Assembly: GCA_947624375.1 (NCBI GenBank) | Contig: CANQKD010000002.1 | Coordinates: forward strand, 1 to 64,000 | Direction: 5' to 3' | Length of the DNA stretch: 64,000 nucleotides | Origin: an uncultured Clostridia bacterium | GTDB lineage: Bacteria > Bacillota > Clostridia > Oscillospirales > Ruminococcaceae | Shown here: positions 1 to 7,161 of the stretch, in pieces | Layout: each line of letters begins with the position of its first letter | Position numbering within the stretch: position 1 is the stretch's first letter | Position numbers and translations under genes: made by a program | The notes under the pieces: model-generated | Told to the model about the DNA's origin: nothing | The model's database searches: none | The model's input: the letters and a program-made list of their open reading frames with translations, nothing else

Positions 1-322
1 CTTTTGCTTCTTATAATCGTATTTATCGGTAGTGGGTGGTCGGAGGGTAAAAGTTTGGGCTGGTTTGATTTTTTTGCAACAAAAAAGGCGGATTTTTTAC
101 GTCCGCCGTGGTGTTTTATGCTATATTTTTACTTTAGTAAGTTAAAAATATTATCAAAATTAAAAAATCTTAAAATTTGAATAAATTTATCATGAAAAGT
201 TTGTGAATTATGAACAAGCTATTTTGCTTGACTTTTAGAGCCGTTTACGTTATAATTATACTAATAAAATATAGAACGTTTTATTTTAATCTTTTAACTT
301 TATTTTTGGAAAGGATGGTTTT
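1..322. other. Left-edge intergenic region
   Basis: No gene is visible in the first 322 bases. Positions 88-109 hold a GGCGGA...TCCGCC stem-loop that on the minus strand is followed by a run of T, so it reads as a minus-strand terminator. No minus-strand gene lies just upstream of it, so either a short transcript starts around 110-280 or the hairpin serves something else. The rest is AT-rich leader DNA for the gene at 323. Confidence 0.5.
228..256 (+). promoter_or_regulatory. Sigma-A-type promoter of the adhesin gene
   Basis: TTGACT at 228-233, 17-base spacer, TATAAT at 251-256. Transcription should start near 263, giving a 5' leader of about 60 nt. Confidence 0.8.
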
Positions 323-2434
323 ATGAATAAACGTATTCTTGCGGCGTTTACGGCTATTGCTGTGGCTGCTTCTACGCTGACAATTTTGTCGTTTGCAGAC
401 AGTAGACCTACCAAAATCGACAGCGTACCTGTTAAGAGCGGCACTTTTGAAGAAGATAACAATCTTTTCACAGGTCGTGCGCTTGGCGTTGCTAACGATT
501 TTCACCTGTATGCGTTTGACACCATTGATCTTCAGGCGCACTGTAACGGTAACTTTGCAGCACCTAATGTAATTGCTCCGCAGGCAAGCGGTACAAAAAG
601 CGGTTCAGCGGGTGAGAAAATTGAAGTTGGAGTTGGCACTAGTCCCGATATTCTGACAGAGGTAAGCTTTGCTACCAACTCATTGGAACTTGGTTCTGAC
701 TGCAAAGTTGATTATCTGTTTTTCCCTGAGTCTGTAAAGCTGTTTGATCCTGACAATCATTCGATAACAGGCAGTGAAAAAGTAAAAGTAGCGAATGACG
801 GAACAGTATCAGGTACAGATCCGAGAATTTCGGTTGGCGAAGGTGGCTCGCCGCACAAATTTGAAGCTAAGATCGGATACGTATATTCTGATTATATGGA
901 CTTTAAAGGTACATATCTTGATTTTTACAAGAATATGTCTAAGGAGCTTTCAGAAGTTGTAGAAGATAATGCTGATGCAAATGTAAAAATAATAAATCCG
1001 ACGGTTACAGACCATGGCTTCGCCGGTTCTATTTCTTTGCAAGATGGTATAAATGTTTTGAACATAACAGCTGATGAACTGAACAACTTCGAGCATGGAT
1101 TTACCATTGATAATGTACAGGGCGAGAATCGTGAAATTGGTACAGGCGATGAAAAAATCACAAGAGTAAGGTATACCGGAAATCAGACTTTGATAATAAA
1201 CCTTGACGTTGGCAGCAATGCTGATGTAACTTTGAAGCCAGAACTTCATGTAAAGCGCTATGACGGTACAACATATCTGAGCGAAGTAAACAACGAAGAA
1301 GCAAACGTTTATGACGGAACTATAATTCTTTGGAACGTTTACAACAGCAAAGCAACCGATAATAGTAGTATGTATACCGGAAAACTCACTATAGAGAAAT
1401 CCGAATACGGCAGCATTTTAGCCCCCTGCGCATACATATACGCCGGCGGCGGTATAAACGGTAATGTTATAGCTAACAAAATTGAAACTCACGCAGAATC
1501 TCACAGATGTGACTTTTTGGGTAAGCTTCCTATAAACGGCGCTGCAACAACAACCACTACAACAACTACTACCACCACTACCACGACAACAACAGTTACA
1601 GAGCCGACTCCGACTGAGACTACAACTTCGGCAACAACTGTTACAAAGCCGACTCCGACCGAGACTACAACTTCGACAACAACAGTTACAGAGCCGACCC
1701 CGACTGAGACTACAACTTCGGCAACAACTGTTACAAAGCCGACTCCGACCGAGACTACAACTTCGGCAACAACTGTTACAAAGCCGACTCCGACCGAGAC
1801 GACAACTTCGGCAACAACAGTTACAGAGCCGACTCCGACTGAGACGACAACTTCGGCAACAACTGTTACAAAGCCGACACCGACTGAGACGACAACTTCG
1901 GCAACAACAGTTACAGAGCCGACACCGACTGAGACGACAACTTCGGCAACAACAGTTACTGAGCCGACTCCGACTGAGACGACAACTTCAGAAGAGCCCA
2001 CTTCGGAAGTTACTACTACACCCGAAGAGCCTGCTCCTGTAGTAACGACCACTGAAGATGTTGCTCCCGATGATGATGACAACACCACAACAACTACCAC
2101 TGCACCGGTTACTGATCCTGCAGTAACTACAACTCCCGATGACGGTGTGGCAGATGATGGCGACGACAACGGAAAGACTACCACGACACCTACTGAGACG
2201 ACACCTGTTGAGACAACAACTACCACTTCTCACGATGAGGGTGTTGCAGACGGCGGCGACGGCAACGACAAGGATACCGGAACGGGCAGTGACGGTGACA
2301 ATAACAACAGACCTGATGACAAAGCCCCGACAAACAGCCCTGTTACGGGAGATTCCGCTCCAGCTGCACTTGCGGTAGCTTTGATAGGCTCTGCGATAGT
2401 TATCACGGCGATCAAGAAGAATAAAGACAAATAA
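323..2434 (+). CDS. Threonine-rich wall-anchored adhesin (choice-of-anchor A domain)
   Basis: Secreted surface protein of 703 residues. A signal peptide fills residues 1 to ~26. Residues ~45-405 look like a choice-of-anchor A (collagen-binding-like) domain: it opens with LGVANDFHLYAFDTIDL and closes with an SILAPCAYIYAGGGINGN block, both typical of that family. Residues ~408-690 are a stalk of Thr tracts, nine copies of a 15-residue TVTE/KPTPTETTTSAT repeat, and acidic spacers. The C-terminus has SPVTGD, a hydrophobic helix and KKNKDK, a sortase signal of the (N/S)PxTG type. The protein is therefore probably linked to peptidoglycan and may bind host or plant polymers. It is monocistronic, with its own promoter and a terminator at 2447. 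SD AAAGGA precedes the ATG. The ligand cannot be predicted. Confidence 0.8.
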   Translation: MNKRILAAFTAIAVAASTLTILSFADSRPTKIDSVPVKSGTFEEDNNLFTGRALGVANDFHLYAFDTIDLQAHCNGNFAAPNVIAPQASGTKSGSAGEKIEVGVGTSPDILTEVSFATNSLELGSDCKVDYLFFPESVKLFDPDNHSITGSEKVKVANDGTVSGTDPRISVGEGGSPHKFEAKIGYVYSDYMDFKGTYLDFYKNMSKELSEVVEDNADANVKIINPTVTDHGFAGSISLQDGINVLNITADELNNFEHGFTIDNVQGENREIGTGDEKITRVRYTGNQTLIINLDVGSNADVTLKPELHVKRYDGTTYLSEVNNEEANVYDGTIILWNVYNSKATDNSSMYTGKLTIEKSEYGSILAPCAYIYAGGGINGNVIANKIETHAESHRCDFLGKLPINGAATTTTTTTTTTTTTTTTVTEPTPTETTTSATTVTKPTPTETTTSTTTVTEPTPTETTTSATTVTKPTPTETTTSATTVTKPTPTETTTSATTVTEPTPTETTTSATTVTKPTPTETTTSATTVTEPTPTETTTSATTVTEPTPTETTTSEEPTSEVTTTPEEPAPVVTTTEDVAPDDDDNTTTTTTAPVTDPAVTTTPDDGVADDGDDNGKTTTTPTETTPVETTTTTSHDEGVADGGDGNDKDTGTGSDGDNNNRPDDKAPTNSPVTGDSAPAALAVALIGSAIVITAIKKNKDK
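1595..1999 (+). repeat. 45-bp in-frame minisatellite, nine copies
   Basis: Nine direct copies of a 45-bp unit, starting every 45 bases from 1595 to 1955, each encoding TVTE/K PTPTETTTSAT. Units differ by a few synonymous changes and by the E/K switch. The copies are preceded by a run of ACN codons (about 1547-1594). Such arrays change length by slippage or recombination without breaking the frame. Confidence 0.9.
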
Positions 2435-2446
2435 TCGCACAAATAT

Positions 2447-2477
2447 TAAAGACCGCGGATTTTGATCTGCGGTCTTA
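2447..2477. terminator. Bidirectional terminator between adhesin and GH10 gene
   Basis: AAGACCGCGGAT-TTTG-ATCTGCGGTCTT stem-loop followed by ATTTTTT on the plus strand. The minus strand also has a T-rich tail, so it can serve both convergent genes. Confidence 0.85.
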
Positions 2478-2484
2478 TTTTTTA

Positions 2485-3447
2485 TTAAAATTGCGTTATG
2501 CGGTAGAATGCCTCGGTGGGGTCGCCGTTTTTATCAAACAGCAGTGCGGTGCAGTCACGCTTGAAATGGAAGTTATTGAGCCAGCTCTGGTCATCGCGCA
2601 CGCCCCACAAGGTCGCGCTCTCTATTATCTCGCTGTACTGACGCATTATGGCGAAAAGCTGCTGATACAGCGCTGCCTGCTTTTCTATCATCTCGGCGGA
2701 CATCTGTGAAAGCGGCGTGGGGTCGTTCATCTCGGGCAGACCGACATCGATCTCGGTAACTTGTATAGGCAGCCCGAGCTTTGAAAAGTCTTCAAACGCT
2801 TGTTTCAGCGCATCGGCGGTGCAGGTGTTTATATTGATATGGCACTGCATTCCTATAACGTCTATGAGCCCCTCGGCTTTGAGAAAATTTAAAAGCTTTA
2901 TCATGTTTTTGCGCTTGGGGGCTTCGTACTCATTGAAATCGTTATAGACGAGCTTTTTGTCGGGCAGCAGGCGGCGCGCCATTTTATATACGGTCATGAA
3001 ATAGTCGTCGCCGAGCTTTCTGTGCCACACGGTATCTCTCAGCCAGCCGTTCCAATCGTCTGAAATAGCTTCGTTGAGGACGTCCCAGCTGGAAATTTTG
3101 CTGTACCTCTCCCCTGCTGTTGTCATTTGCTCCTGCAAGAGCTCTAAAAGCCTTTCTTTGCTCAGGCTCTCGAAAAGGTCGGGGAAAATACTCTGATGCC
3201 ACACGAAATTGTGACCGCGGACTTCGATGCCGTTTTCAGTCGCGAAGTTGTAGATCTTATCTGCATTTGCAAAATCAAAGGTAAGGTCACGCCTGCGCAG
3301 ACCTGCAAACTTCATTTCGTACTCACAGGTAACGGAGTTGAAGTGCTTCAGGATAAGCTCTTTATCGTTATCAAGGCAGCGATTGTTTACCGCCGCGCCT
3401 ATCTTGAAATAGTTTTTATAGACATCTTTAAGAGAAACAGTTGACAT
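2485..3447 (-). CDS. Intracellular GH10 endo-1,4-beta-xylanase
   Basis: Hydrolyses internal beta-1,4 bonds of xylan or xylo-oligosaccharides. About 320 residues fold as one GH10 catalytic barrel. The acid/base Glu sits in WDVLNEAISDD, the nucleophile Glu in QVTEIDVGLP, and RGHNFVWHQ is the conserved substrate-site strand. ATG at 3447 is chosen over the ATG 48 bases upstream because AAAGGGG lies just before it and the MSTVSLKD start fits the family. There is no signal peptide, lipobox, carbohydrate-binding module or dockerin, so the enzyme most likely acts in the cytoplasm on imported xylo-oligosaccharides. It stands alone with its own promoter; no transporter for oligosaccharides is adjacent. 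Confidence 0.9.
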   Translation of the reverse strand: MSTVSLKDVYKNYFKIGAAVNNRCLDNDKELILKHFNSVTCEYEMKFAGLRRRDLTFDFANADKIYNFATENGIEVRGHNFVWHQSIFPDLFESLSKERLLELLQEQMTTAGERYSKISSWDVLNEAISDDWNGWLRDTVWHRKLGDDYFMTVYKMARRLLPDKKLVYNDFNEYEAPKRKNMIKLLNFLKAEGLIDVIGMQCHININTCTADALKQAFEDFSKLGLPIQVTEIDVGLPEMNDPTPLSQMSAEMIEKQAALYQQLFAIMRQYSEIIESATLWGVRDDQSWLNNFHFKRDCTALLFDKNGDPTEAFYRITQF

Positions 3448-3483
3448 TGTGTATCCCCTTTCGGCATCTGCAATATTATGTAA

Positions 3484-3512
3484 ATTGTATACCATTTAAT
3501 TTGAGATGTCAA
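3484..3512 (-). promoter_or_regulatory. Promoter of GH10 gene
   Basis: On the minus strand: TTGACA (3507-3512), 17-base spacer, TACAAT (3484-3489). Confidence 0.7.
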
Positions 3513-3538
3513 GCATTTAACAAAAAGTTTACAAACAA

Positions 3539-3566
3539 AAAAGACCGCCATTTAAGACGGTCTTTA
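3539..3566 (-). terminator. Terminator of putP
   Basis: Minus-strand AAGACCG...CGGTCTT stem followed by TTTTTTG. Confidence 0.85.
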
Positions 3567-3578
3567 TGTATGCAGTAA

Positions 3579-5123
3579 TTACTCCGCTTTCATTTCTTCT
3601 TTTACGGCGTTGAACTCGTCGATTATCTCCTGCTCGGGTGCGGCGGTAGCGAGTGAAACTACTATCGTTACGACAAGCGCGATTATGAACGCCGGGAGCA
3701 GCTCATATATTGTGAACACGCCGCCGAGCTTGCTTATTACGAATTTCCATACGAACACCATTACGCCGCCGGAGACAAGACCGCAGATCGCGCCCCATTT
3801 GTTGGTTCTCTTCCAGAACAGCGAACAGAGCATCAGAGGACCGAACGTTGCGCCGAAGCCTGCCCAGGCGAATGATACTATTCTGAACACAGAGCTGTCG
3901 GGATCCCACGCGAAGATGACACCGAGGATCGCTATTGCGATAAGTACCATACGAGCGGTTATCATGGACATTTTTTCGGATATCTTTACTTTGAAAACGC
4001 CCTTGATTATGTTTTCCGACATACTGGAAGAAGCGGCGAGAAGCTGTGAATCGGCAGTTGACATGGTACACGCAAGAATGCCTGCGAATATCAGACCTGC
4101 GGCAAGTGCGAATATTACGCCTTTATCGCTGAGGACTGTTGCTATTTTCATTATGACGGTCTCGGAATCGGCGCTGGTGGTGAGTTTTTCGATAGTGCCG
4201 TTTGTCGAGAGCGTACTACCGATAAAGCCTATAAATATGGCGACTGACATAGCGATAACTACCCAAACGGAAGCGATACGCCTTGACAGCTTGACATTCT
4301 TTTTATCTTTGATAGCCATAAATCTCAGCAGGATATGCGGCATACCAAAGTAGCCGAGACCCCACGCCAGCGTTGAGGCTATCTGCAAGAACGAATAGCT
4401 GTTTGAGCCGCCTGTTTCGGGGTCATATATGCTGGTGAGCGAGAAGTAGCCGCCGACCGACTTTGCGTTATCTACAACATTTGAAAGACCGCCTGCGGTA
4501 TTTACGCCGTAAACAACAATGATTATAAGAGCTAACGTCATAACGATGCTCTGGATAAGGTCGGTGAAGCTGGCAGCCGAGAAGCCGCCGAGCATGGTAT
4601 ACGAAATTATAACTATTGCGGAGATTATCATGGCGACATGGTAATTTGCGCCGAACAGCGTCTGGAACAGCTTGCCGCACGCAGAGAAGCCCGATGCGGT
4701 ATACGGCACGAAGAACACTATGATTATGACCGCTGATATACCCATTATTATGCCGCTTTTATCGTGGAAGCGATCGGCAAAAAAGTCGGGTATGGTTATT
4801 GAGTTGGTCTTTTGCGAATAGACCCTCAGCCTTTTGGCGACTATGAGCCAGTTGAGGTATGTACCGACTGCGAGACCTATGATAGTCCAGCCTGCCTCGG
4901 CAAGACCGGTAAAATACGCAAGTCCGGGCAGACCCATAAGCAGATAGCTGCTCATATCCGAGGCTTCGGCACTCATTGCCGATACCAGCGGACCCAGTTT
5001 TCTTCCTCCGAGATAGTAGTCGCCGACGTCCTTATTTCTTCTTGAATAAAAAACGCCTATCATTACCATTCCCGAAAGGTAGAGAATAATTGTTATAAGG
5101 ATACAAATTTCACTTGTTCCCAT
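3579..5123 (-). CDS. putP: Sodium/proline symporter
   Basis: Integral membrane protein of the sodium:solute symporter family, importing proline with Na+. It is about 514 residues with 12-13 hydrophobic segments. Family hallmarks near the N-terminus include YYLGGRKLGPLVSAMSA and SDMSSYLLMGLPG, the Na+/proline site region of PutP. ATG at 5123 is preferred, although an in-frame GTG lies 6 bases upstream. Upstream, AGAGGGGGAA is followed by a small GCGGC/GCCGC hairpin that would bring this SD close to the start if folded. The gene is monocistronic with its own promoter and terminator. Proline could serve as nutrient or osmoprotectant; the sequence does not decide. Confidence 0.88.
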   Translation of the reverse strand: MGTSEICILITIILYLSGMVMIGVFYSRRNKDVGDYYLGGRKLGPLVSAMSAEASDMSSYLLMGLPGLAYFTGLAEAGWTIIGLAVGTYLNWLIVAKRLRVYSQKTNSITIPDFFADRFHDKSGIIMGISAVIIIVFFVPYTASGFSACGKLFQTLFGANYHVAMIISAIVIISYTMLGGFSAASFTDLIQSIVMTLALIIIVVYGVNTAGGLSNVVDNAKSVGGYFSLTSIYDPETGGSNSYSFLQIASTLAWGLGYFGMPHILLRFMAIKDKKNVKLSRRIASVWVVIAMSVAIFIGFIGSTLSTNGTIEKLTTSADSETVIMKIATVLSDKGVIFALAAGLIFAGILACTMSTADSQLLAASSSMSENIIKGVFKVKISEKMSMITARMVLIAIAILGVIFAWDPDSSVFRIVSFAWAGFGATFGPLMLCSLFWKRTNKWGAICGLVSGGVMVFVWKFVISKLGGVFTIYELLPAFIIALVVTIVVSLATAAPEQEIIDEFNAVKEEMKAE

Positions 5124-5202
5124 TTTCACGCGGCGAAATTCTGCCGCTTCCCCCTCTCATACTTATATACTTACAAAAAGCACTGAAACAGCACATGGAT
5201 AT

Positions 5203-5231
5203 ATTATAGCATATTTTTTACCGCATGGCAA
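5203..5231 (-). promoter_or_regulatory. Promoter of putP
   Basis: Minus strand: TTGCCA (5226-5231), 17-base spacer, TATAAT (5203-5208). Confidence 0.75.
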
Positions 5232-5364
5232 GACTTTTTTTCGTTACCACGCTAAAAAAGTAAAAATAACGCGTTGTATGAACTTATTTTAATGCTTACA
5301 ATTTGTATATAAATGCGCCATTAAATATAAGTAAAATTCGGGAATTCATTTCTCTCAGTTTACA

Positions 5365-5496
5365 CAGCTATCGGCGCAGCCCAAAATCACATCATTATGT
5401 GATTTTGGGCGTGAGGGTACCGGAGCCGATGCAGGAAGGGGTGCACGGGGGAACAAGTTCGGGGTTCCCCCGTGAAGTGCCGACTTTGTCGGCACG
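5365..5496. repeat. Cluster of three perfect stem-loops
   Basis: Between the putP promoter and the large RNA terminator are three clean hairpins. They are CCCAAAATCACAT/ATGTGATTTTGGG near 5370-5410, CGGGGGAAC/GTTCCCCCG near 5437-5474, and GTGCCGAC/GTCGGCAC near 5477-5495. They resemble the hairpin modules of the intergenic islands at 25, 47 and 61 kb. No gene is supported in 5232-5496. Confidence 0.65.
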
Positions 5497-5530
5497 AAAA
5501 AAGAGAGCGGATAGTAAATTATCCGCTCTC
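5497..5530 (-). terminator. Terminator of the large candidate RNA
   Basis: Minus-strand perfect 11-bp stem GAGAGCGGATA/TATCCGCTCTC (5503-5530) followed by TTTTTT (5497-5502). It is one of the strongest intrinsic terminators in the window. Confidence 0.9.
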
Positions 5531-5563
5531 TATATATCCGTTTGTTAAGCTAAAGTAACCGGT

Positions 5564-6180
5564 GGACTCACTCCTTAAACTTTAAATAATATTTAAACCG
5601 AAATGCGTTGCCGCTTTAAATGTGATCATGACAATGCACCCTTTCATAATTTGTTTAAGAATCTATGCGTCACCGCTGCGACGCTTTCAACGTCAAGTCA
5701 TCGGACTCACCTTTTCAAATAAATTTCTTTCGGGTAAAAAGCCTGACTGTTAGGCGGACTCACTCCCCTGTATAAATTTTGATTTGAACGTTTCTCGCGA
5801 AACAAATACTTATCTCATTGGACTCACCTTTATATAAATTTTTAAGATGCCTTTTGGGAAAGCTGCTTAGTACATCGGACTCACTCCTCGCTGTTTATTC
5901 CTTAATATAAATGTACGCCTTTCTCAAAATCATATTGCCCACTCTTCTTTCCGGGATAAGTTTAGGATCTATCGTATTCAATTGTAATTTTTCGATACCT
6001 TAAAGTTTCATAGACTTACTGCTTGATCTGCCGTTTGCGTGCCGCTCATCGTCTTTGATAACTTCATCGTTTGAACCGTTGCCGCCAAACGCGCATTTAA
6101 CTGACGTTCCTCTTATCTTACGATGCTGAAGCCCGCGTGGTATCGAGCTGTCTTTTCACTGTCCATCGGACTCCCCACCT
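5564..6180 (-). repeat. Six dispersed GAGTCC modules within the large RNA
   Basis: On the minus strand, GGGGAGTCC (6168-6176), GGAGTGAGTCC (5877-5887), AAGGTGAGTCC (5820-5830), GGGGAGTGAGTCC (5756-5768), GGTGAGTCC (5703-5711) and GGAGTGAGTCC (5564-5574). Spacings are 291, 57, 64, 53 and 139 bases. The base after the motif is usually G or A, then ATG in four of six copies. Confidence 0.8.
6113..6166 (-). other. Possible 17-codon small ORF in the large RNA
   Basis: The first GAGTCC module (GGTGGGGAGTCCG) is followed by ATG and a 17-residue reading frame, MDSEKTARYHAGFSIVR, ending in TAA. SD-like spacing is good. The other ATG-containing modules open frames of only one to two further codons, for example ATG TAC TAA and ATG AGA TAA, so real translation is doubtful. 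Confidence 0.25.
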
Positions 6181-6324
6181 TTCTTTCATGATTTAAGCTA
6201 TGCTATGTATCAAACGCGCCGTGGTAAATATGCTGTATGTTATGGAGGTCTGATATTCCTCATCGCCGCTTATAAATGGTACTCGGTACTCAAGCTCTTT
6301 GGCTCTTTCCTTTTCCCTGATTAT

Positions 6325-6353
6325 ATAATAACATACTTTTTGTGAGTTGTCAA
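6325..6353 (-). promoter_or_regulatory. Promoter of the large candidate RNA
   Basis: Minus strand: TTGACA (6348-6353), exact 17-base spacer, TATTAT (6325-6330). It diverges from the DUF1292 promoter, with about 60 bases between the two -35 boxes. Confidence 0.85.
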
Positions 6354-6412
6354 TAGTTTTTTTCAACTTTTTTCAAAAATTTTTATTTAATATTTCTTTT
6401 ACAATTACTGTC

Positions 6413-6441
6413 TTGACTTTCGTATTCAAATGTATTATAAT
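6413..6441 (+). promoter_or_regulatory. Promoter of DUF1292 gene
   Basis: TTGACT (6413-6418), 17-base spacer, TATAAT (6436-6441). Confidence 0.85.
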
Positions 6442-6493
6442 AGTATTGTTGAGCTGCTTTACACAGCTTATTTGTTTTTAAGGAGGAATTATC

Positions 6494-6808
6494 ATGGCTG
6501 ACAATATGATAGATAACGAGAACGAATACACGCCCGATCTTTACACGCTGGTTGACGAAGACGGTCAGGAGATGACCTTTGAGATGCTCGATTCTATGGA
6601 GTACAACGGCGAAACATACTACGCGCTGACACCATACCCGGAGGATCTGAATCATGACGGAGAGGTTGTTATTCTGAAAGCGGTCATTGAAAACGATGAG
6701 GAGCTTATGGTCTCGATAGAAGACGATGAGGAATACGAAAAGATAGGCGCTGAGTTTCTTCGCCGCATAAACGAGATATTTGATTTTGATGACGAGGAAG
6801 AAGAATAA
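6494..6808 (+). CDS. DUF1292 family acidic protein (YrzB-like)
   Basis: Small cytoplasmic protein of 104 residues, very acidic, with the DUF1292 pattern: ..YTLVDEDGQEMTFEMLDSM at residues 14-32, then the EYNGETYYALTPY strand and an ILKAV-E-DEEL segment. A strong SD, AAGGAGGA, sits 7 bases before the ATG. The family occurs across Firmicutes, often near yrrK/yrzL and alaS, and has no established function. Here it stands alone between two candidate RNA genes, which is not the Bacillus context. Confidence 0.85.
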   Translation: MADNMIDNENEYTPDLYTLVDEDGQEMTFEMLDSMEYNGETYYALTPYPEDLNHDGEVVILKAVIENDEELMVSIEDDEEYEKIGAEFLRRINEIFDFDDEEEE

Positions 6809-6831
6809 AATATATTGCTGAAAATTACCTA

Positions 6832-6860
6832 TTGCATTTTTTACTGAAATGTGCTAGAAT
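6832..6860 (+). promoter_or_regulatory. Promoter of the second candidate RNA
   Basis: TTGCAT (6832-6837), 17-base spacer, TAGAAT (6855-6860), starting 24 bases after the DUF1292 stop codon. Confidence 0.75.
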
Positions 6861-6866
6861 AATATC

Positions 6867-7117
6867 AAGATGATATTCTGCCTTGTGCGAGTGGTCAGAA
6901 CAATATAATCCAACACTATTTAAAAGGAAGTCCGGCTCTTTGTGCGGATTGCAGACTTTCCCGTCGTCGCCGCTATATGCCGCGACAGCAACGGACGAAG
7001 GGAGCGCGAAACACGAAGGAGGGCGTATCCACCCTGCAACAGCGGGTTTTATATGCTGATGCATCGGCAAGGCGGAGAAGAATATTTTGCTGCTTCTTAA
7101 AAAGGGGCAGCTTTTTT
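6867..7117 (+). ncRNA. Candidate structured small RNA (~250 nt)
   Basis: A promoter-like pair upstream and a GCTGC...GCAGC-TTTTTT terminator (7089-7117) frame about 250 bases without a plausible ORF. The 5' ATATTCT-GCCTTG segment (about 6873-6886) can pair with CAAGGC...AGAATAT near the 3' end (about 7070-7084), closing a long terminal stem. Inside are GGAAGTC/GACTTTCC, CCGT..GTCGC/GCGAC..ACGG, AGGG/CCCT and CAGC/GCTG helices. A closed terminal stem with inner hairpins and a constitutive promoter fits a housekeeping RNA. 6S RNA is one candidate by size, but the expected central bubble is not clear. Hallmarks of tmRNA, SRP RNA and RNase P RNA are absent. Confidence 0.6.
7089..7117 (+). terminator. 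Terminator of the ~250-nt RNA
   Basis: GCTGCTTCTT/AGGGGCAGC stem (with G-U pairs) followed by TTTTTT. Confidence 0.7.
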
Positions 7118-7123
7118 GTGCGC

Positions 7124-7155
7124 AAAAATACCCGAAGAAAGATCTTCGGGTATTA
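7124..7155 (-). terminator. Terminator of rnj
   Basis: Minus-strand AATACCCGAAGA/TCTTCGGGTATT perfect stem followed by TTTTTG. Confidence 0.85.
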
Positions 7156-7161
7156 CTGTGT

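Larger units (their letters stand above)
5497..6318 (-). ncRNA. Candidate large structured non-coding RNA (~820 nt)
   Basis: A near-consensus promoter at 6325-6353 and a perfect terminator at 5497-5530 bracket about 820 bases on the minus strand with no credible ORF longer than about 20 codons. Inside are six copies of a GGAGTGAGTCC/GGTGAGTCC module, most preceded by an AAATTTATA-type AU-rich block, plus local hairpins such as CAGTCAGGCTTTTTACCCG and GCGTCGCAGCGGTGACGC. This architecture suggests a large ornate bacterial RNA, comparable in size to OLE, GOLLD or ROOL, but I cannot assign it to any of these from sequence alone. An alternative is a transcript encoding several very short peptides, since four modules place an ATG just after an SD-like GGAG/GGTG. 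Confidence 0.65.

Noticed and set aside
1595..1999. CRISPR-like array
   Set aside because: Repeats are contiguous, in frame and without unique spacers; they are protein-coding.
1501..2226. Long Val/Ser-rich reading frame antisense to the Thr-rich repeat
   Set aside because: It is the reverse reading of the 45-bp minisatellite (ACN codons read as GTN/AGT); no SD or promoter, and the plus-strand product has clear domains.
5303..5548. 81-codon frame over the hairpin cluster
   Set aside because: It reads through three perfect palindromes and the RNA terminator; no SD, no family resemblance.
6867..7117. T-box, cobalamin riboswitch or tmRNA
   Set aside because: The T-box sequence, the cobalamin core and the tmRNA T-loop/CCA end are all missing, and no plus-strand gene follows; the element ends in its own terminator.
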